From: Symbiotaphrina buchneri
Lineage: Eukaryota > Ascomycota > Symbiotaphrinales > Symbiotaphrinaceae
Direction: 5' to 3'
Assembly: GCA_001599915.1 (NCBI GenBank)
Contig: BCIG01000018.1
Location: 601,974-665,973 of the forward strand
Length of the DNA: 64,000 bases
Position numbers and translations under genes: made by a program. The notes under the pieces are model-generated. The model made no database searches. It was not told the origin of the DNA and worked only from the letters and a program-made list of their open reading frames with translations. Positions 10,263-20,763 of the stretch are shown here, one piece after another (position 1 is the first letter of the stretch; every line of letters starts with the position of its first letter).

Positions 10263-11708
10263 TCAAGTCATCTTCGGAAAGAACCCACTCTGTTGCTGTA
10301 CACCCGGCATCAAAGGTGTCGCCGGCGACCCCACAGGATGCGGCCTGATGACTCCCAACCCCGACCATGTCCCCGTCGCCGGCCCGAACTTCCACTTCCG
10401 CAACTCCTTCGCCTTCACCCTACTGATATCCTCACCCTCGAAGCCTACCCCACCGCCCTCTCGGACAGCCTGCGTCATCCAACCCACCAGATCTCCCGGT
10501 GTATGCTGCTTGACACGCTTGATATAGTCCCTGCCTCGACTATGGTGCTTCCAGAAGGTAACCCGGACGAACAGCACCAGCACCGACACGACCATGACGG
10601 CAAAGATAGCCGTGACTAGGACGAACAACACGATGATGGACATGGGAACGAGCGTCTGCTCCGTCACGCAGCCGTACGTCGTGTCGGTGCCGTCCTCGGG
10701 CGTGCTGAGGAGGTAGTTCTTCGAGCCGGCAATCATGACCATGTCGTTCAGGAGCTGCTCCAAGATAACAGCCGACATGTTCGACGCCGGCGTGTTGCTG
10801 CCGTCGTACATCAGCCCCTGCAGCGGCACGACCCATTGCTCCATCGCGATGGTGCTGTTGATCGTGGAGAGGATCCATTCTGCTTGTTGCGCTTCTAAGA
10901 TACACTCATATGTCTTCATCAGGTGTTGCTCTTGGGCTGTCGCTGCCTGATTGACCGATGCCCGGACCTTAAATGTCGTGTCCACGTCGCTGCCCACGTC
11001 GGTGTCCCACACGACGAGGTGCGCGAAACCTTCTTGGTTTCCCGTGTAGGTGTAGTACGCCTGCGCAGGGATATTGGTGGAGAAGAGTGCGCCCTCTGTC
11101 ACTTGGTTATCGATGACCTGCTTTACCTCGGAGTCAACAGTATACGTGATATCCCTGTCGATATCACTGCACAACCAGCCCCCAAGGACGTCGCTCTCCT
11201 GCGCCGTGAAATCGGGATTGTTGTTGGTCTTCCAGTAGATCCCCTGCAGTCCGCCGTTCGCGACGCTGTTTAGCTGCGCGTTTCCAGCCACGATATAAGG
11301 TGCTCCATTAACAGGTGGACCGGAAATGCCCTGGAAGGGTGTGCGGGGGATGACAAGTCCCCTTTCAAACAAGCACCGAGATGGTAGTAATTGGTTCGGG
11401 ATCAGCGCGCTGACCATCAGGTCGCTAGCAAACGACAGCGCGCCCACGAAGACCATCAAGAACCAGAGGCCGCCGCCGGGAAGGGCACGGATGGAGACGA
11501 GGGTGCTTAGGATGGGGAAGCCTTGGAGCCAGCCGGTCATGAGCGGGAGAGGAACGGCGTGGCCTTTGAGAAGGCGGCGCTTGACGGCATAGCGGCTGAT
11601 GTAGTCGCCGATGAAGGGAATGGCCAGGAAGATGGCGGTGAAGTAGAGACGGAGAGCGAGGCGGACGGCGCCGGCGTAGATGTTGATGGTGAGGTGGACG
11701 TGTGGCAT
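10263..11708 (-). CDS. Fungal multi-pass membrane protein of unknown function
   Basis: A continuous 481-codon frame with strong coding character. The N-terminal quarter has two or three hydrophobic segments (LYFTAIFLAIPFIGDY near residue 20, then GLWFLMVFVGALSFASDLMV). A long, probably extracellular middle region contains potential N-glycosylation sites (STINSTIAMEQW, NMSAV). A final strong helix, MSIIVLFVLVTAIFAVMVVS, is followed by a basic cytoplasmic tail. I chose the ATG at 11708 because the hydrophobic N-terminus starts there; the frame stays open to 12008, but that extension lies partly in tandem repeats. I do not recognise the family. It could be a sensor or cell-wall-associated membrane protein, but nothing in the sequence decides this. 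Confidence 0.8.
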   Translation of the reverse strand: MPHVHLTINIYAGAVRLALRLYFTAIFLAIPFIGDYISRYAVKRRLLKGHAVPLPLMTGWLQGFPILSTLVSIRALPGGGLWFLMVFVGALSFASDLMVSALIPNQLLPSRCLFERGLVIPRTPFQGISGPPVNGAPYIVAGNAQLNSVANGGLQGIYWKTNNNPDFTAQESDVLGGWLCSDIDRDITYTVDSEVKQVIDNQVTEGALFSTNIPAQAYYTYTGNQEGFAHLVVWDTDVGSDVDTTFKVRASVNQAATAQEQHLMKTYECILEAQQAEWILSTINSTIAMEQWVVPLQGLMYDGSNTPASNMSAVILEQLLNDMVMIAGSKNYLLSTPEDGTDTTYGCVTEQTLVPMSIIVLFVLVTAIFAVMVVSVLVLFVRVTFWKHHSRGRDYIKRVKQHTPGDLVGWMTQAVREGGGVGFEGEDISRVKAKELRKWKFGPATGTWSGLGVIRPHPVGSPATPLMPGVQQQSGFFPKMT

Positions 11709-11913
11709 CTTGTCGCTTATGTGGTCTTTGCAGTGTACAATGTCGACAAGGAAGTTTTCTGAATCTGTAACCTTTCGATCTCGTGTGGAACCCCTGTGTG
11801 CAGCACAAGGTGGGAAGGGGTTCTTTATGCAGCTTCGGCAAGGCTGTCGCCCCGTGTAGCAGCACATCAGAGCATCCTTGCAGGATGCGAACCTCCATAC
11901 ACAGACGAGCTGT

Positions 11914-12990
11914 CCCGCCCACCAGGTGGATGGGCACCCGCGGCTGAGATCGTGTCTGCCTGTCTGCCTTGTGTGGAAGGACTTCCCTGGGGTCCACACT
12001 TCGCTCACTCTCTCACAGTCCTGACTATCTAGCTTGTAGGACCCTCGGCTTCAGTCCAATCACCATGAGCCACAGCTGCAGATCAAAGCGAGTCTCGGCC
12101 TGGGGAACCTTGGAAAAAAAAGAGAAAAAAGAAAGGAAAAAAGGTTAATTCGAGAGATGGCGTGGCAGGTGTGACAGCCTTCCGGCTCAGCAGGACAGGA
12201 ACAGGAACATCCTTTGCACCGGTGGGTGGGCGGAGCTTCAGCCTGATTTGCTGGAGCGCCATATCTGTATCTGCGTGATGTAATGTGGAGCTAGCCCGCC
12301 CACCAGGAGGATGGGCACACACGGCTGAGATCGTGTCCGCCTGCCTGCCTGTGTGGATTGACTTCCCTGGCAGGCGTAGCTCACTGGCTCACTGGCTCAC
12401 AATCTAACAATCGAGACGGCCATTCACTTCAGACCAATCAGCATGAGCCTCAGCGGAAATCAGGGGACAACGAGCGAGTCTGGCCCGGAAAAACCTTGAA
12501 TGGACTCCAGAGATGGTGTGGCAGGCGTGGTAGCCTTGCAGCTCAGCTGAACAGGAACAGTTAAAGATTTCGCATCGGTGGGTGGGCAGGGGCTTCAGCC
12601 TGATTTGCTGGAGTGTCATATCTGTATCTGCATGATGTGATATGGAGCTAGCCCGTCCACCAGGTGGATGGGCGCACACGGCTGAGATCGCATCTGTCTG
12701 TCCGTCTTGCGTGCAAGGACTGCCCTGGCAGGCAAGGTCACTGGCTCAGAGTCCAGATGACGATCCACTTCAGCCCAATCACCATGAGCCTCAGCTGCAG
12801 ATGAGGGGACAAAGAGCGAGTCTCGGCCTGCGGCACCTTGAAACGGACTCGAGAAGGGCGTGGCAGGTGTGACAGCCTTGCAGCTCAGCAGGACAGGAAC
12901 AGGAACATCTTCTGCACCGGTGGGTGGGCGGCGCTTCAGTCTGATTTGCTGGAGTGCCATATCTGTATCTTGTGGAGCTGGCCCGACGGG
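11914..12990. repeat. Tandem array of three ~0.36-kb units
   Basis: The marker CCACCAGGTGGATGGGC and its variants recur at about 11914, 12295 and 12652, giving unit lengths near 381 and 357 bases. Each unit also repeats TTCCCTGGCAGG-like, CACCATGAGCC-like, CAGCTCAGCAGGACAGGAAC-like and GATTTGCTGGAG-like blocks in the same order. Unit 1 carries an extra A-rich tract at about 12113-12144. A truncated fourth start (GTGGAGCTGGCCCG) closes the array near 12990. It lies just upstream of the membrane-protein gene. Confidence 0.9.
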
Positions 12991-12999
12991 GCCTTTTCT

Positions 13000-13318
13000 T
13001 GCCGTAGACAGCTCTTTCCTTCATCGGTTGGATGTCCGTATCTTCGGCAGAGATTTCGTTCGACTTTTGTGGCTTTTTGAGGAAATCAGGCTGCATATGC
13101 CAAGAAGCGGAATGGGTGGAGCGACCCGCCTAGAACAGGAGGGAAGGCGCGATTTATTGATGCTCAGCCTTGCGAAGGAAGAGATTCAGTCGCCATGCTT
13201 CTGGTCTAGAGATAAGTTCGAATGCTGAACGGACAGAGCAGTGTGACTAACTCGCATTCTCTGAAACAACGGCGACGTTCTGGCAAGACGGTATCAGGGG
13301 GTTTAGGCTAGGTAGTGG
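13000..13318. other. No gene seen
   Basis: A short interval between the tandem array and the right direct-repeat copy. It contains no supported reading frame or motif. Confidence 0.4.
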
Positions 13319-13397
13319 GTTTGTAGCAAATACGGTTAATCCAATGAATAAATCATGTACAACCGTTACGGAGATGGAGACAAAATAATTTCGCCAT
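13319..13397. repeat. ~80-bp direct repeat, right copy
   Basis: This segment matches 10025-10102 (TTTGTAGCAAATACGGTTAA, then GGAGATGGAGACAAAATAAT). It is not next to any gene end that I can see. The 420 bases to its right, up to the aldolase gene, contain only unsupported frames. Confidence 0.75.
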
Positions 13398-13817
13398 TGT
13401 GGCCTTATATGAGTGGTATACGTCAAGAAAAAAAAATCATCAAAATCTGACTATACATATAATTTCTGTTACAATGTGCTTTTCCTCACAGGAGCCTTTA
13501 TGTGGACAATTGAGAAAGAGGAGTCGTTGGAATAGCAGCAGGTGGTTATCGTTCCGGCCGAGAAGATAAGATAAGGACCAGACTGTCTGATTGGCTGGCG
13601 GGCGGAATTCAAGCGTCGGCGGAGGATCACCCGATCCCGATCGCTTGGAAAGTGTGGGGAGCCGATCGGCATGCAACTGTCCGCATGTTTTTGTTGGGGA
13701 CGGGAGCTGGCTTGTGACAGCAACCTCCTTCTCATCTTCACAAATAATAAATTCTAATTCCCCCCTTTGCTTCATATCCTCCCGCAAGACAATTGACCCC
13801 ATCATCCATCCACAAGC

Positions 13818-14834
13818 ATGAGCAAAGCACGCCGAGGTTCGCTAACCATAGCGCCCCTCATCAGCACGCCCACCGGCAAAACGCAGAACGGCAACCCCAT
13901 CGTGCCCCCCGCAGGCGTATGGTGTCCCGCCGTGACCTTCTTCGACCACGCAACCGACACCATCGACCTCGCCGCGCAGAAGACCTACATCACCTACCTC
14001 GCCTCCACTGGACTCACAGGGCTCGTCATCCTAGGCACCAACGCCGAAGCCTTCCTTCTCACACGCGAGGAGCGGTCGACGCTGATCAAGCTGGCCCGGG
14101 AGGCAGTGGGGCCCACGTACCCGCTGATGGCCGGGTGCGGCGCACACAGCACGAAGCAAACACTCCAACTCCTACGCGACGCTTACGACGCGGGCGCCGA
14201 CTACGCCCTCGTGCTGCCGCCGGCGTATTTCGGCAAAGCAACCACGACGGCCGTGATCCACGCCTTCTACGACTCGCTGGCCGAGCAGAGCCCGCTGCCG
14301 ATCGTGCTGTACAATTTCCCCGCCGTGTGCAACGGCGTGGACCTCGACAGCGAGATCATCTCGTCCCTGGCGACGCGGCACCCGGGTAAGATCGTCGGCG
14401 TCAAGTTGACGTGCGCCTCTGTCGGGAAAATCACGCGCCTCAGCGCCCTCTTCTCCGCAGAGCAGTTCGCCGTCTTTGGCGGGCAGTCGGACTTCCTGAT
14501 TGGGGGCTTGAGCGTGGGCTCTGCGGGGTGCATTGCGGCGTTTGCGAATGTCTTTCCGAAGACGATTGTGCGTGTTTATAAGCTGTGGAAGGAGGGCAAG
14601 ACGGAGGAGGCGCTCAAGCTGCATCGCAAGGCGGCCCTGGCGGAGAGTCCGTGCAAGTCGGGCATTGCGGCGACGAAGTATGCGGTGGCGTGCTTCTCGG
14701 CGAGGGAGGCGGGCATTGAGGATGCGATGGAGAAGTTGAGGCCTAGGGCGCCGTATGAGCCCCCCAGCGAGGCGGTGAAGAAGTTGGTGAGGCAGGTCAT
14801 GGCGCATTTGGATGAGGTTGAGAAGGAGCTGTAG
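13818..14834 (+). CDS. Dihydrodipicolinate synthase-family aldolase/lyase
   Basis: An intact, intronless 338-residue frame of the DapA/N-acetylneuraminate lyase superfamily. These TIM-barrel enzymes form a Schiff base with an alpha-keto acid. The Schiff-base lysine is Lys196 in VGVKLTC and the proton-relay tyrosine is Tyr165 in VLYNFP. The GTTGE substrate loop is GTNAE (residues 73-77), so the substrate is probably not aspartate semialdehyde. About 30 extra residues precede the barrel. Fungi make lysine by the aminoadipate route, so a role in catabolism (for example 4-hydroxy-2-oxoglutarate or deoxy-keto-sugar cleavage) is more likely than lysine synthesis. The GC-rich codons contrast with the AT-richer flanks. 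Confidence 0.92.
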   Translation: MSKARRGSLTIAPLISTPTGKTQNGNPIVPPAGVWCPAVTFFDHATDTIDLAAQKTYITYLASTGLTGLVILGTNAEAFLLTREERSTLIKLAREAVGPTYPLMAGCGAHSTKQTLQLLRDAYDAGADYALVLPPAYFGKATTTAVIHAFYDSLAEQSPLPIVLYNFPAVCNGVDLDSEIISSLATRHPGKIVGVKLTCASVGKITRLSALFSAEQFAVFGGQSDFLIGGLSVGSAGCIAAFANVFPKTIVRVYKLWKEGKTEEALKLHRKAALAESPCKSGIAATKYAVACFSAREAGIEDAMEKLRPRAPYEPPSEAVKKLVRQVMAHLDEVEKEL

Positions 14835-16049
14835 GTTTGGTTCATGAGGGGTTGGTGAGGGGTTGGGTAACGGCCTGATGATCTTTGGACGGCTATGTAA
14901 TCTTACATTGCATGCATTTTTTTGGGCCACAGAGGATCTTGGTATGGATCAGGAATGTTTCATTGAATCTAGCCTTTCTCAAGCATATCCCTTCTATACT
15001 CCCTTTGATAACCGCACAGTATGTCCATGGTCTCCATTAATCGCACACTGACTCATTGACAAACATAAAGGCCCCGCACCTCTTGCTGTAAGTCACTGTG
15101 AGTTAGCTCACTGCTCATACTCCAATATGCAAACAAAAAACCCCGCACTTGCAATCACAATTTCTGACCTCCATTAGTAACCTACCTTACCACTGGCTAC
15201 CCCTTTAATTGCTGTATTACCATTCCAAAAACACAAGCAAACACTCTACCCCGCTCGGAATATTCTTCACGGAGGTTGTTTGCGTCCTGAGGCAAACAAT
15301 TCCCCCCATATTTTGTCGTTGGTAAGTCGGTAGGGCGGGGGTATATAATAAGGGCCTCCTGGCCCCTGAAGCTTGGAATTTTTTATTTGTCTCGTTCCGT
15401 GCAGCTTTGTTCTGATAATGACAGGCATATATAAATATTTATATTCTGATTGCGATATTGATTGGCACATTTTGGGACATTACCCAGACATATATGCATA
15501 TATCAAAGAGCGCCTATAAACGTCAGCCATACAAAGCATACCTCTTTCTTCCCCTTTGATGGCCCCCTCCGGCCTCCTTACCTGCTCCTGACACGGTGCC
15601 GGTGTCCTCTCAAGTGTCTGAGCGAGTGCTTGTGCTTGTGTCTGTGCCCGCATCAGTCTCCAGCGAGAAGCAGAAATCTGTCCAGACTGGTCAACTACAC
15701 TGTAGTGCGCCAGCAGCTGTTCTAGACGGAATCAACTATTCCATTCAATTGGAGCTAGCACCATCTTGTCAATCATATGGTTCTTAAGTCCGATATCTGA
15801 CAGTATTGTCAAACAGTGTTAACTAACCCAATAAAGTCGTCCACTGATCCAAGCCTGAGGCTGGAGAAGCAAGTCCATGTTCTAGAGACGGAGGGATACC
15901 TGCAGACAGAATCAGCAGAATCAGCAATACGCAGCTGATAGCTGTTGTCTCCTATCGTCGTTCTCGCCGCATGGCTAAGTTCTTCCCTGTCGTCGCTGTG
16001 GTGGTGGACGACGACTAAGCAATCCCGACGACTCAGCGGTCCCCGGCGA
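14835..16049. other. Intergenic stretch, no gene
   Basis: The AT-rich sequence downstream of the aldolase has frequent stops in every frame. Runs such as CATATATAAATATTTATATT (about 15427-15446) and a C/T-rich stretch near 15540-15640 are the only features noted. Confidence 0.45.
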
Positions 16050-16379
16050 CTAAGCGGCCCACAATCGCCCAATTTCCATCTCCTCTACTGTCAGAGAGTC
16101 GTCCTGCAACACCACCTCATCACCTTCCTCATCATCCTCCACTGCATGACGGCCAAGCTCATCATGGACGACCTTCAAGCTATCTCTAGCATGGTTGCAT
16201 GGGATGATGCATCCCTTCCAGAGCCTCCTGAGCGATGGCCGGACACTTAACCAGTTGGCTTCCTCCGCTGGATGGCTTTCTGGGTCTCCGCCCAGCTGCG
16301 GAGATGAGGTGAACGTGTCGACTGATGATATGTACTCACCATCGGTAGTCCTCCAGCCTCTCAAATCTTCCCCTATCAT
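16050..16379 (-). pseudogene. Acidic-tailed fragment of unknown function
   Basis: A 109-residue minus-strand frame with protein-like content: basic and hydrophobic at first, then acidic (HAVEDDEEGDEVVLQDD). No domain is recognised. A 91-residue plus-strand frame just to the right (16510-16785) also ends with an acidic run (TDDSDDSDEPAHSD). The two might be separate relics. Neither has clear splice or start support. Confidence 0.25.
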
Positions 16380-16892
16380 GGTTCAGTAGTAAAGCTAACC
16401 TCCTCCTGCTATATCCTAGTGATAGTGCGGACGTTAGCAACAATGCGTTGGCTGCGGCATAGCCTCTGGCCCGTTCGAATTCCACACGGCAAGCGGGTGT
16501 GGCAGATCTTTGTGGCCACACGCTGGCCTGGATAACCAAGAGCCCACGACGCATGTCTTCAAGAGGCTGTCTCTGGTTCTGCGTCCACCTCACGGTCTCA
16601 CGGACGAAGACACGTCTCCCGGTTGCCTCGTCCCTCTATCGAGGTTTCCGAAGACCGATGACTCCGATGATTCCGATGAACCCGCACACTCCGACAGAAT
16701 TGGAGAATCTCTGGGTGGAATTCAGCACCCACCCTGGAAGAAAATATCACTTCTGAAGCCTCCGAGAGACTCGTTTCTGCGATAGGCGATTGAGATATTT
16801 CCCTGGAAGATGAGAACTGAGATGCAGATTAGATGTCGGAATGAGAAACACTCATGAAGCGTATACAGGCAGAAAGACTGCAGGAGATGTCG

Positions 16893-17470
16893 CGTCAAGC
16901 GACCATTGCCAAGGGGCTTGGTCATCGATCTCACCGTGGGTCCGCTCCTGTCCTGGTTCAACTGGTCCGCGGGGGTTCCACCTGAGCCAGAAGGTGCTGC
17001 CACGTTCTGGTGTTGTGGTACCGGGTGTCAGGCGACGACGATCAAAGAGCTTGGTCGTCGATCTCACCCTGGTCCGGCTCCTGTCCTGTCTCGACAGGCC
17101 CAATGCAATGCAGATGCAATATCGGAATGAAAGACATACAGCTGATGCCGGTAAAAGAGAGCAGAAGTTGTCGTGTCAAGTGACCATTGCCAAGGGGCTT
17201 GGTCGTCGATCTCACCGTGGGCTCCTGTGCTGTGTCAACAGGCCGCCGGATCGGTAGCAACGCGCCGCGCAGCCGTTCGTGGTGTTTAACCATGGCGTGC
17301 CCGATTCATGGACTGGGAGAATCCGATAATGCGACCAGATTCCACCTGAGCCAGAAAGTCCTGCCGCGTCCTGGTGTTGTGGTAGCGGGTGTCAAGCGAC
17401 GATGATCAAAGAGCTTGGTCGTTGATCTCACCCTGGTTCGGCTTCTGTACTGTCTCAACAGGCCCTCCAG
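16893..17470. repeat. Nested tandem repeats
   Basis: The block CTTGGTCGTCGATCTCACC and close variants occurs four times (about 16918, 17051, 17199 and 17416). The block TTCCACCTGAGCCAGAA occurs at about 16977 and 17340. Two block types alternate, so the array is a higher-order repeat with subunits of roughly 130-220 bases. The units are diverged by point changes and small gaps. They overlap no convincing gene. Confidence 0.85.
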
Positions 17471-17499
17471 GGCTCCATCTGAGCCACAAGGCCCTTCCA

Positions 17500-18830
17500 C
17501 CAGGTGCGTGTGGTGCAAGTAAATCACAACCGGAAAAGACATAAGTGTGTCTCGGAGAGCTTTGGGGGTTCTCAAGCCTGGTTGGTTGTCGGAAGTTTTC
17601 TCAAGAATGCAACAGCCTCTCGACTCCTGTATCATTTGTCCGTGAAGTATCCGGTCAGCTGTGGAAGCCTCGCAATGTCGTCACCACACTCCTCATAAGT
17701 ACGCTTTCCAGCCTCTGCTATGATGGTTACCTGATGTACTGATTTGTTGCAGCAAGAGGCTTCGAATACCCTTCTTCACCACATTGCGCTTTGATCGGGA
17801 ACATTCCGACTGGCACCCCTGCCCATGATCAGGTCAGAAAGATTCACCCACTCGCAACACACATAACCAGGCGGATCAGCCGGTCGAAGTGTGGAAAGCG
17901 GCGTTGCACATTGTATCCAAGCGGTCTATATTGGTTTTCAACACTTGCCTGCGGTCAGGACGAAAGTAAGCTGGCCGCCGGAGCTCCATCACATTCTGTG
18001 TGTGCATTGGATTTCTTCCAGACTTGATGTCTAAGCGGATGCACTCGATCATCCCTCAAAAGTTACCGATCCTTCATCAGTTACCGAACGAGGCCCCCTT
18101 GTGCATGAAGCACCCATCTCGAAGGAGAAACGGCAAATATCCATGAAAGTGTCTCGACCACAAGGAGCACAGGCGGCCCCAGGGGAGCACCTCATGACAA
18201 CTCGTCCAATAATATCGGTCAATTTCTGTTGGAGTGGTCGCTCCCAGCCTCAAGCTCTCCAGTGTAACAAACTTTCCGACTTCGATGTTTAGGAGCATTC
18301 GGCATCTGATGACGCCCAACAAGGGTCCATCACGACTGATGTTGCGAAAATTTACAATGTTCGAGCAGAGCAGCACCAGAAAGCTGGGGAGTTGAATCTG
18401 CCGCTAAGGCAGTGCCCACATACACCCATGAGGTACTTTGATTCAGCTGCGGATCTCAGTCCTCCATGCCCGAGGCCGGGGAACAGGAAGAGGGTTCTCT
18501 CTCTAGACAAGCCTTTATGGTCGCCCTCCTTCTGCAATGCTCCCCAGTAAGCGCATTCATCCCTTTGCCTGTGGTAAAGCGACTGAGGATATTTAGGTCC
18601 AAAAGTCATGGTCCCAGTTAATACCGGGACACCGTCTGCCAGATGGCCCGCTGTTCTATGCCCTAGGAGGTGAATAGATCCCTATTCCTCTCCCTTGAAC
18701 GTCATTAATCCCTTTCAGGCATAAGCACCCTCATGGATCTCGTCAGCATAGTGCTGCCAACTCGTATTGCCCGGGGCTTCAGTATGCCGGCACGGAGAAA
18801 GATGGCAAGACTCGAACGTCAAGGAGCTCT
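17500..18830. other. No recognisable gene
   Basis: Several 60-100-codon frames exist on both strands (for example plus 17504-17698 and minus 18077-18376), but none shows a motif, a signal peptide or consistent intron sites. Probably decayed non-genic DNA. Confidence 0.35.
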
Positions 18831-19957
18831 CTAAAGAAGATGCCATCTCAGTCTGACCCGGGTCAGTTCAGGCAGCCCACGACGCTTGCAAGGCATGTCG
18901 GAAGCTACCCAAGGGAGCAGGGCCTTTTCAGCTCTGTACAACGTTGCCCAAAGGCACCGAGCCCAACGATTATCAAAGCCGGGCTGCTGAGCAAAAGTCT
19001 CGTGGCCTTTCTCCTTATCTATGGGAAGCACAAAGTTGCAAATCGTCAAGAACTCGTTGAGATTACTGGCAGCTCCAATGTAGCCGCCAAATGGGAGCTG
19101 GCACAGGTGAGACAAGGAGTACCGATATTGCTACAGCGGAGTAATGCAGGCAAAGGTGCCTCCTGTGTCTTATCTGGGAAGAGGTCAAATGATACCGACG
19201 GACTGCGGAGTTCATAATTGCACCAAGTAAGGTCAACTGGACAATGCGGCTGCGGGCCCGACTGGACCTACACCGTTGATTTCTCTTCAATAACCGGATT
19301 CTCGGCCTCACATACTGCGTACTTGAGATGATATTTCCGGGTTGAATGGCGTTGTACCAGTACCCGATCGTCGGCGTACACAGCGCGGACGCTGCAATAC
19401 CCAGAGGGCCTTGAAACTGCAAGATGGTCAGTCCATTCATCAATATCCGAGGATATTGCCAGCCTCCGCCAGAGGGAGTTGCAATTGAGGTTAGAGCGCC
19501 AGAGCGTAATGTTGCATGGAAAATCCCAAGCGCTGTTGATGTAAAAACGGCGACTACGTCAAGACGCCGTGACGTCTTCGGACCCTCGCTGTCTTTTGCC
19601 CTACCTGAATTGGGCCGTTCCGAGTTCAAGCCTCGGAGCGGGGCATTGGCCTCGTCCTATTCACTCTGGAGAGTCTGCCGTCAGACTACAGTGCCGTGGA
19701 CCCTTTCACCTCCGTGGAGCTTGCAATGCTTGCTCACACTCTGCGCTTGAGAGCAAAACTCTGGGAGGCGATCCAGCGATACTTCCGATCGAACAGGTTC
19801 CATCTTCAAGCGCAGACATATATTGCACAGGCAAGAGACCAAAGCCCGCCAACAAGGTCAAATTTCCCATGAAGGACGACTGCTGGTGCATTGAATGAGA
19901 TGCGGAGGTCAGCGAGGTGTGCTTGAAGTGACTACCCAAGATGGGAATCCAAATCAT
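18831..19957 (-). pseudogene. Decayed multi-membrane-span protein gene
   Basis: Minus-strand pieces occur in order: a hydrophobic piece at 19706-19957 (GNLTLLAGFGLLPVQYMSAL), a longer piece at 19063-19629 (AVFTSTALGIFHATLRSGAL, then SGGGWQYPRILMNGLTILQF) and 18831-19115 (FGGYIGAASNLNEFLTICNF). They read like one membrane protein broken by stops and frame changes, or one with unresolved introns. No transporter signature is clear. I infer a dead gene. Confidence 0.4.
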
Positions 19958-20261
19958 GGGATGCAGAAGTTCGCAACATGGTCTATCGGCATTTTCTGCT
20001 GTCTTCTGGCCCCTGGGCCAGGCCCCTATTGCTATCCATAATTCTTTATGAGAACGACGCGAAATGGATAAACAAATATGGCGGCGTCCGGTTCTCCGAG
20101 AGCGTCAATGGAGTGCTTGGCAATTCAGCAGAGGAGATCCGCTAGAGGCGATGGGCAACAACTCTGCTGAGAGAGATGTCACAGTCTGCAGACAGACGAG
20201 TTCCGATTTTTCAGCCGGGAAGATATGTCTGCGCGGTCATTGCATCCGCACCTGGAGCTTC

Positions 20262-20480
20262 TTAAAGATCGGAAGAAGTTTCTAGTGTCTGAAAAGGTGT
20301 GGGTATCTGTAGAAGCATTTGCATCGGGCACGCCCTGGACAACGACATGAACGCATTGCGGCTCATACATCCGCGATTCATTGAACACATCAGGTCCCTG
20401 TACATCGATCCGTTGGCCGCCGATGAGGTTGGAGCTCAGTTGATGATCCTGCCCCTCCTGAGGGCGAAGAAGATTGGAGT
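20262..20480 (+). pseudogene. Rex-type DEDD exonuclease fragment, copy 2
   Basis: The frame contains IGHALDNDMNALRLIHPRFI, almost identical to the copy at 7.1 kb, and the upstream DNA also matches (GAAGAAGT...CTGAAA...GTGGGTATCTG). It extends further downstream, with DPLAADEVGAQLMILPLL. The DT dipeptide that normally follows PRV is replaced by EH, and the N-terminal catalytic motif is absent. A dead copy. Confidence 0.65.
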
Positions 20481-20763
20481 ATCTGAACCAATCGCTAGAA
20501 ACTTGCATTTACTGTTCCAAGAGCGGAACAAAAGCAGTATGTTTCTTTCTGGAAGATTTTGCCGGATACAGAGGAGAGGTCTCTACTTGCCAACCTCACG
20601 CCGGAGCATCGGATGGAGAGGTTGAGGAGCAGAATGGTGGATACCGGAGGGCTTTCAAGTCATTCGCCGAGGTTGAAACATTCTCGAATATCGCGCCCGC
20701 CAGACAGTATCATGGGGTTTGAGGTGGATGACCTCGACGTCTAGGCCGATTTTGTGGCTTATG

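Noticed and set aside
11709-12008. N-terminal extension of the membrane protein to 12008
   Set aside because: The extra 100 codons lie partly in the tandem repeats, are Cys/Arg-rich, and precede a good hydrophobic N-terminus with its own ATG at 11708. Still possible, but less likely.
13793-14389. 198-codon plus-strand Arg/His-rich frame
   Set aside because: Lies in the +1 register of the aldolase gene, which has the catalytic residues; a shadow.
14172-14930. 252-codon minus-strand frame over the aldolase gene
   Set aside because: An antisense shadow of GC-rich coding sequence; Arg/His-rich and without any motif.
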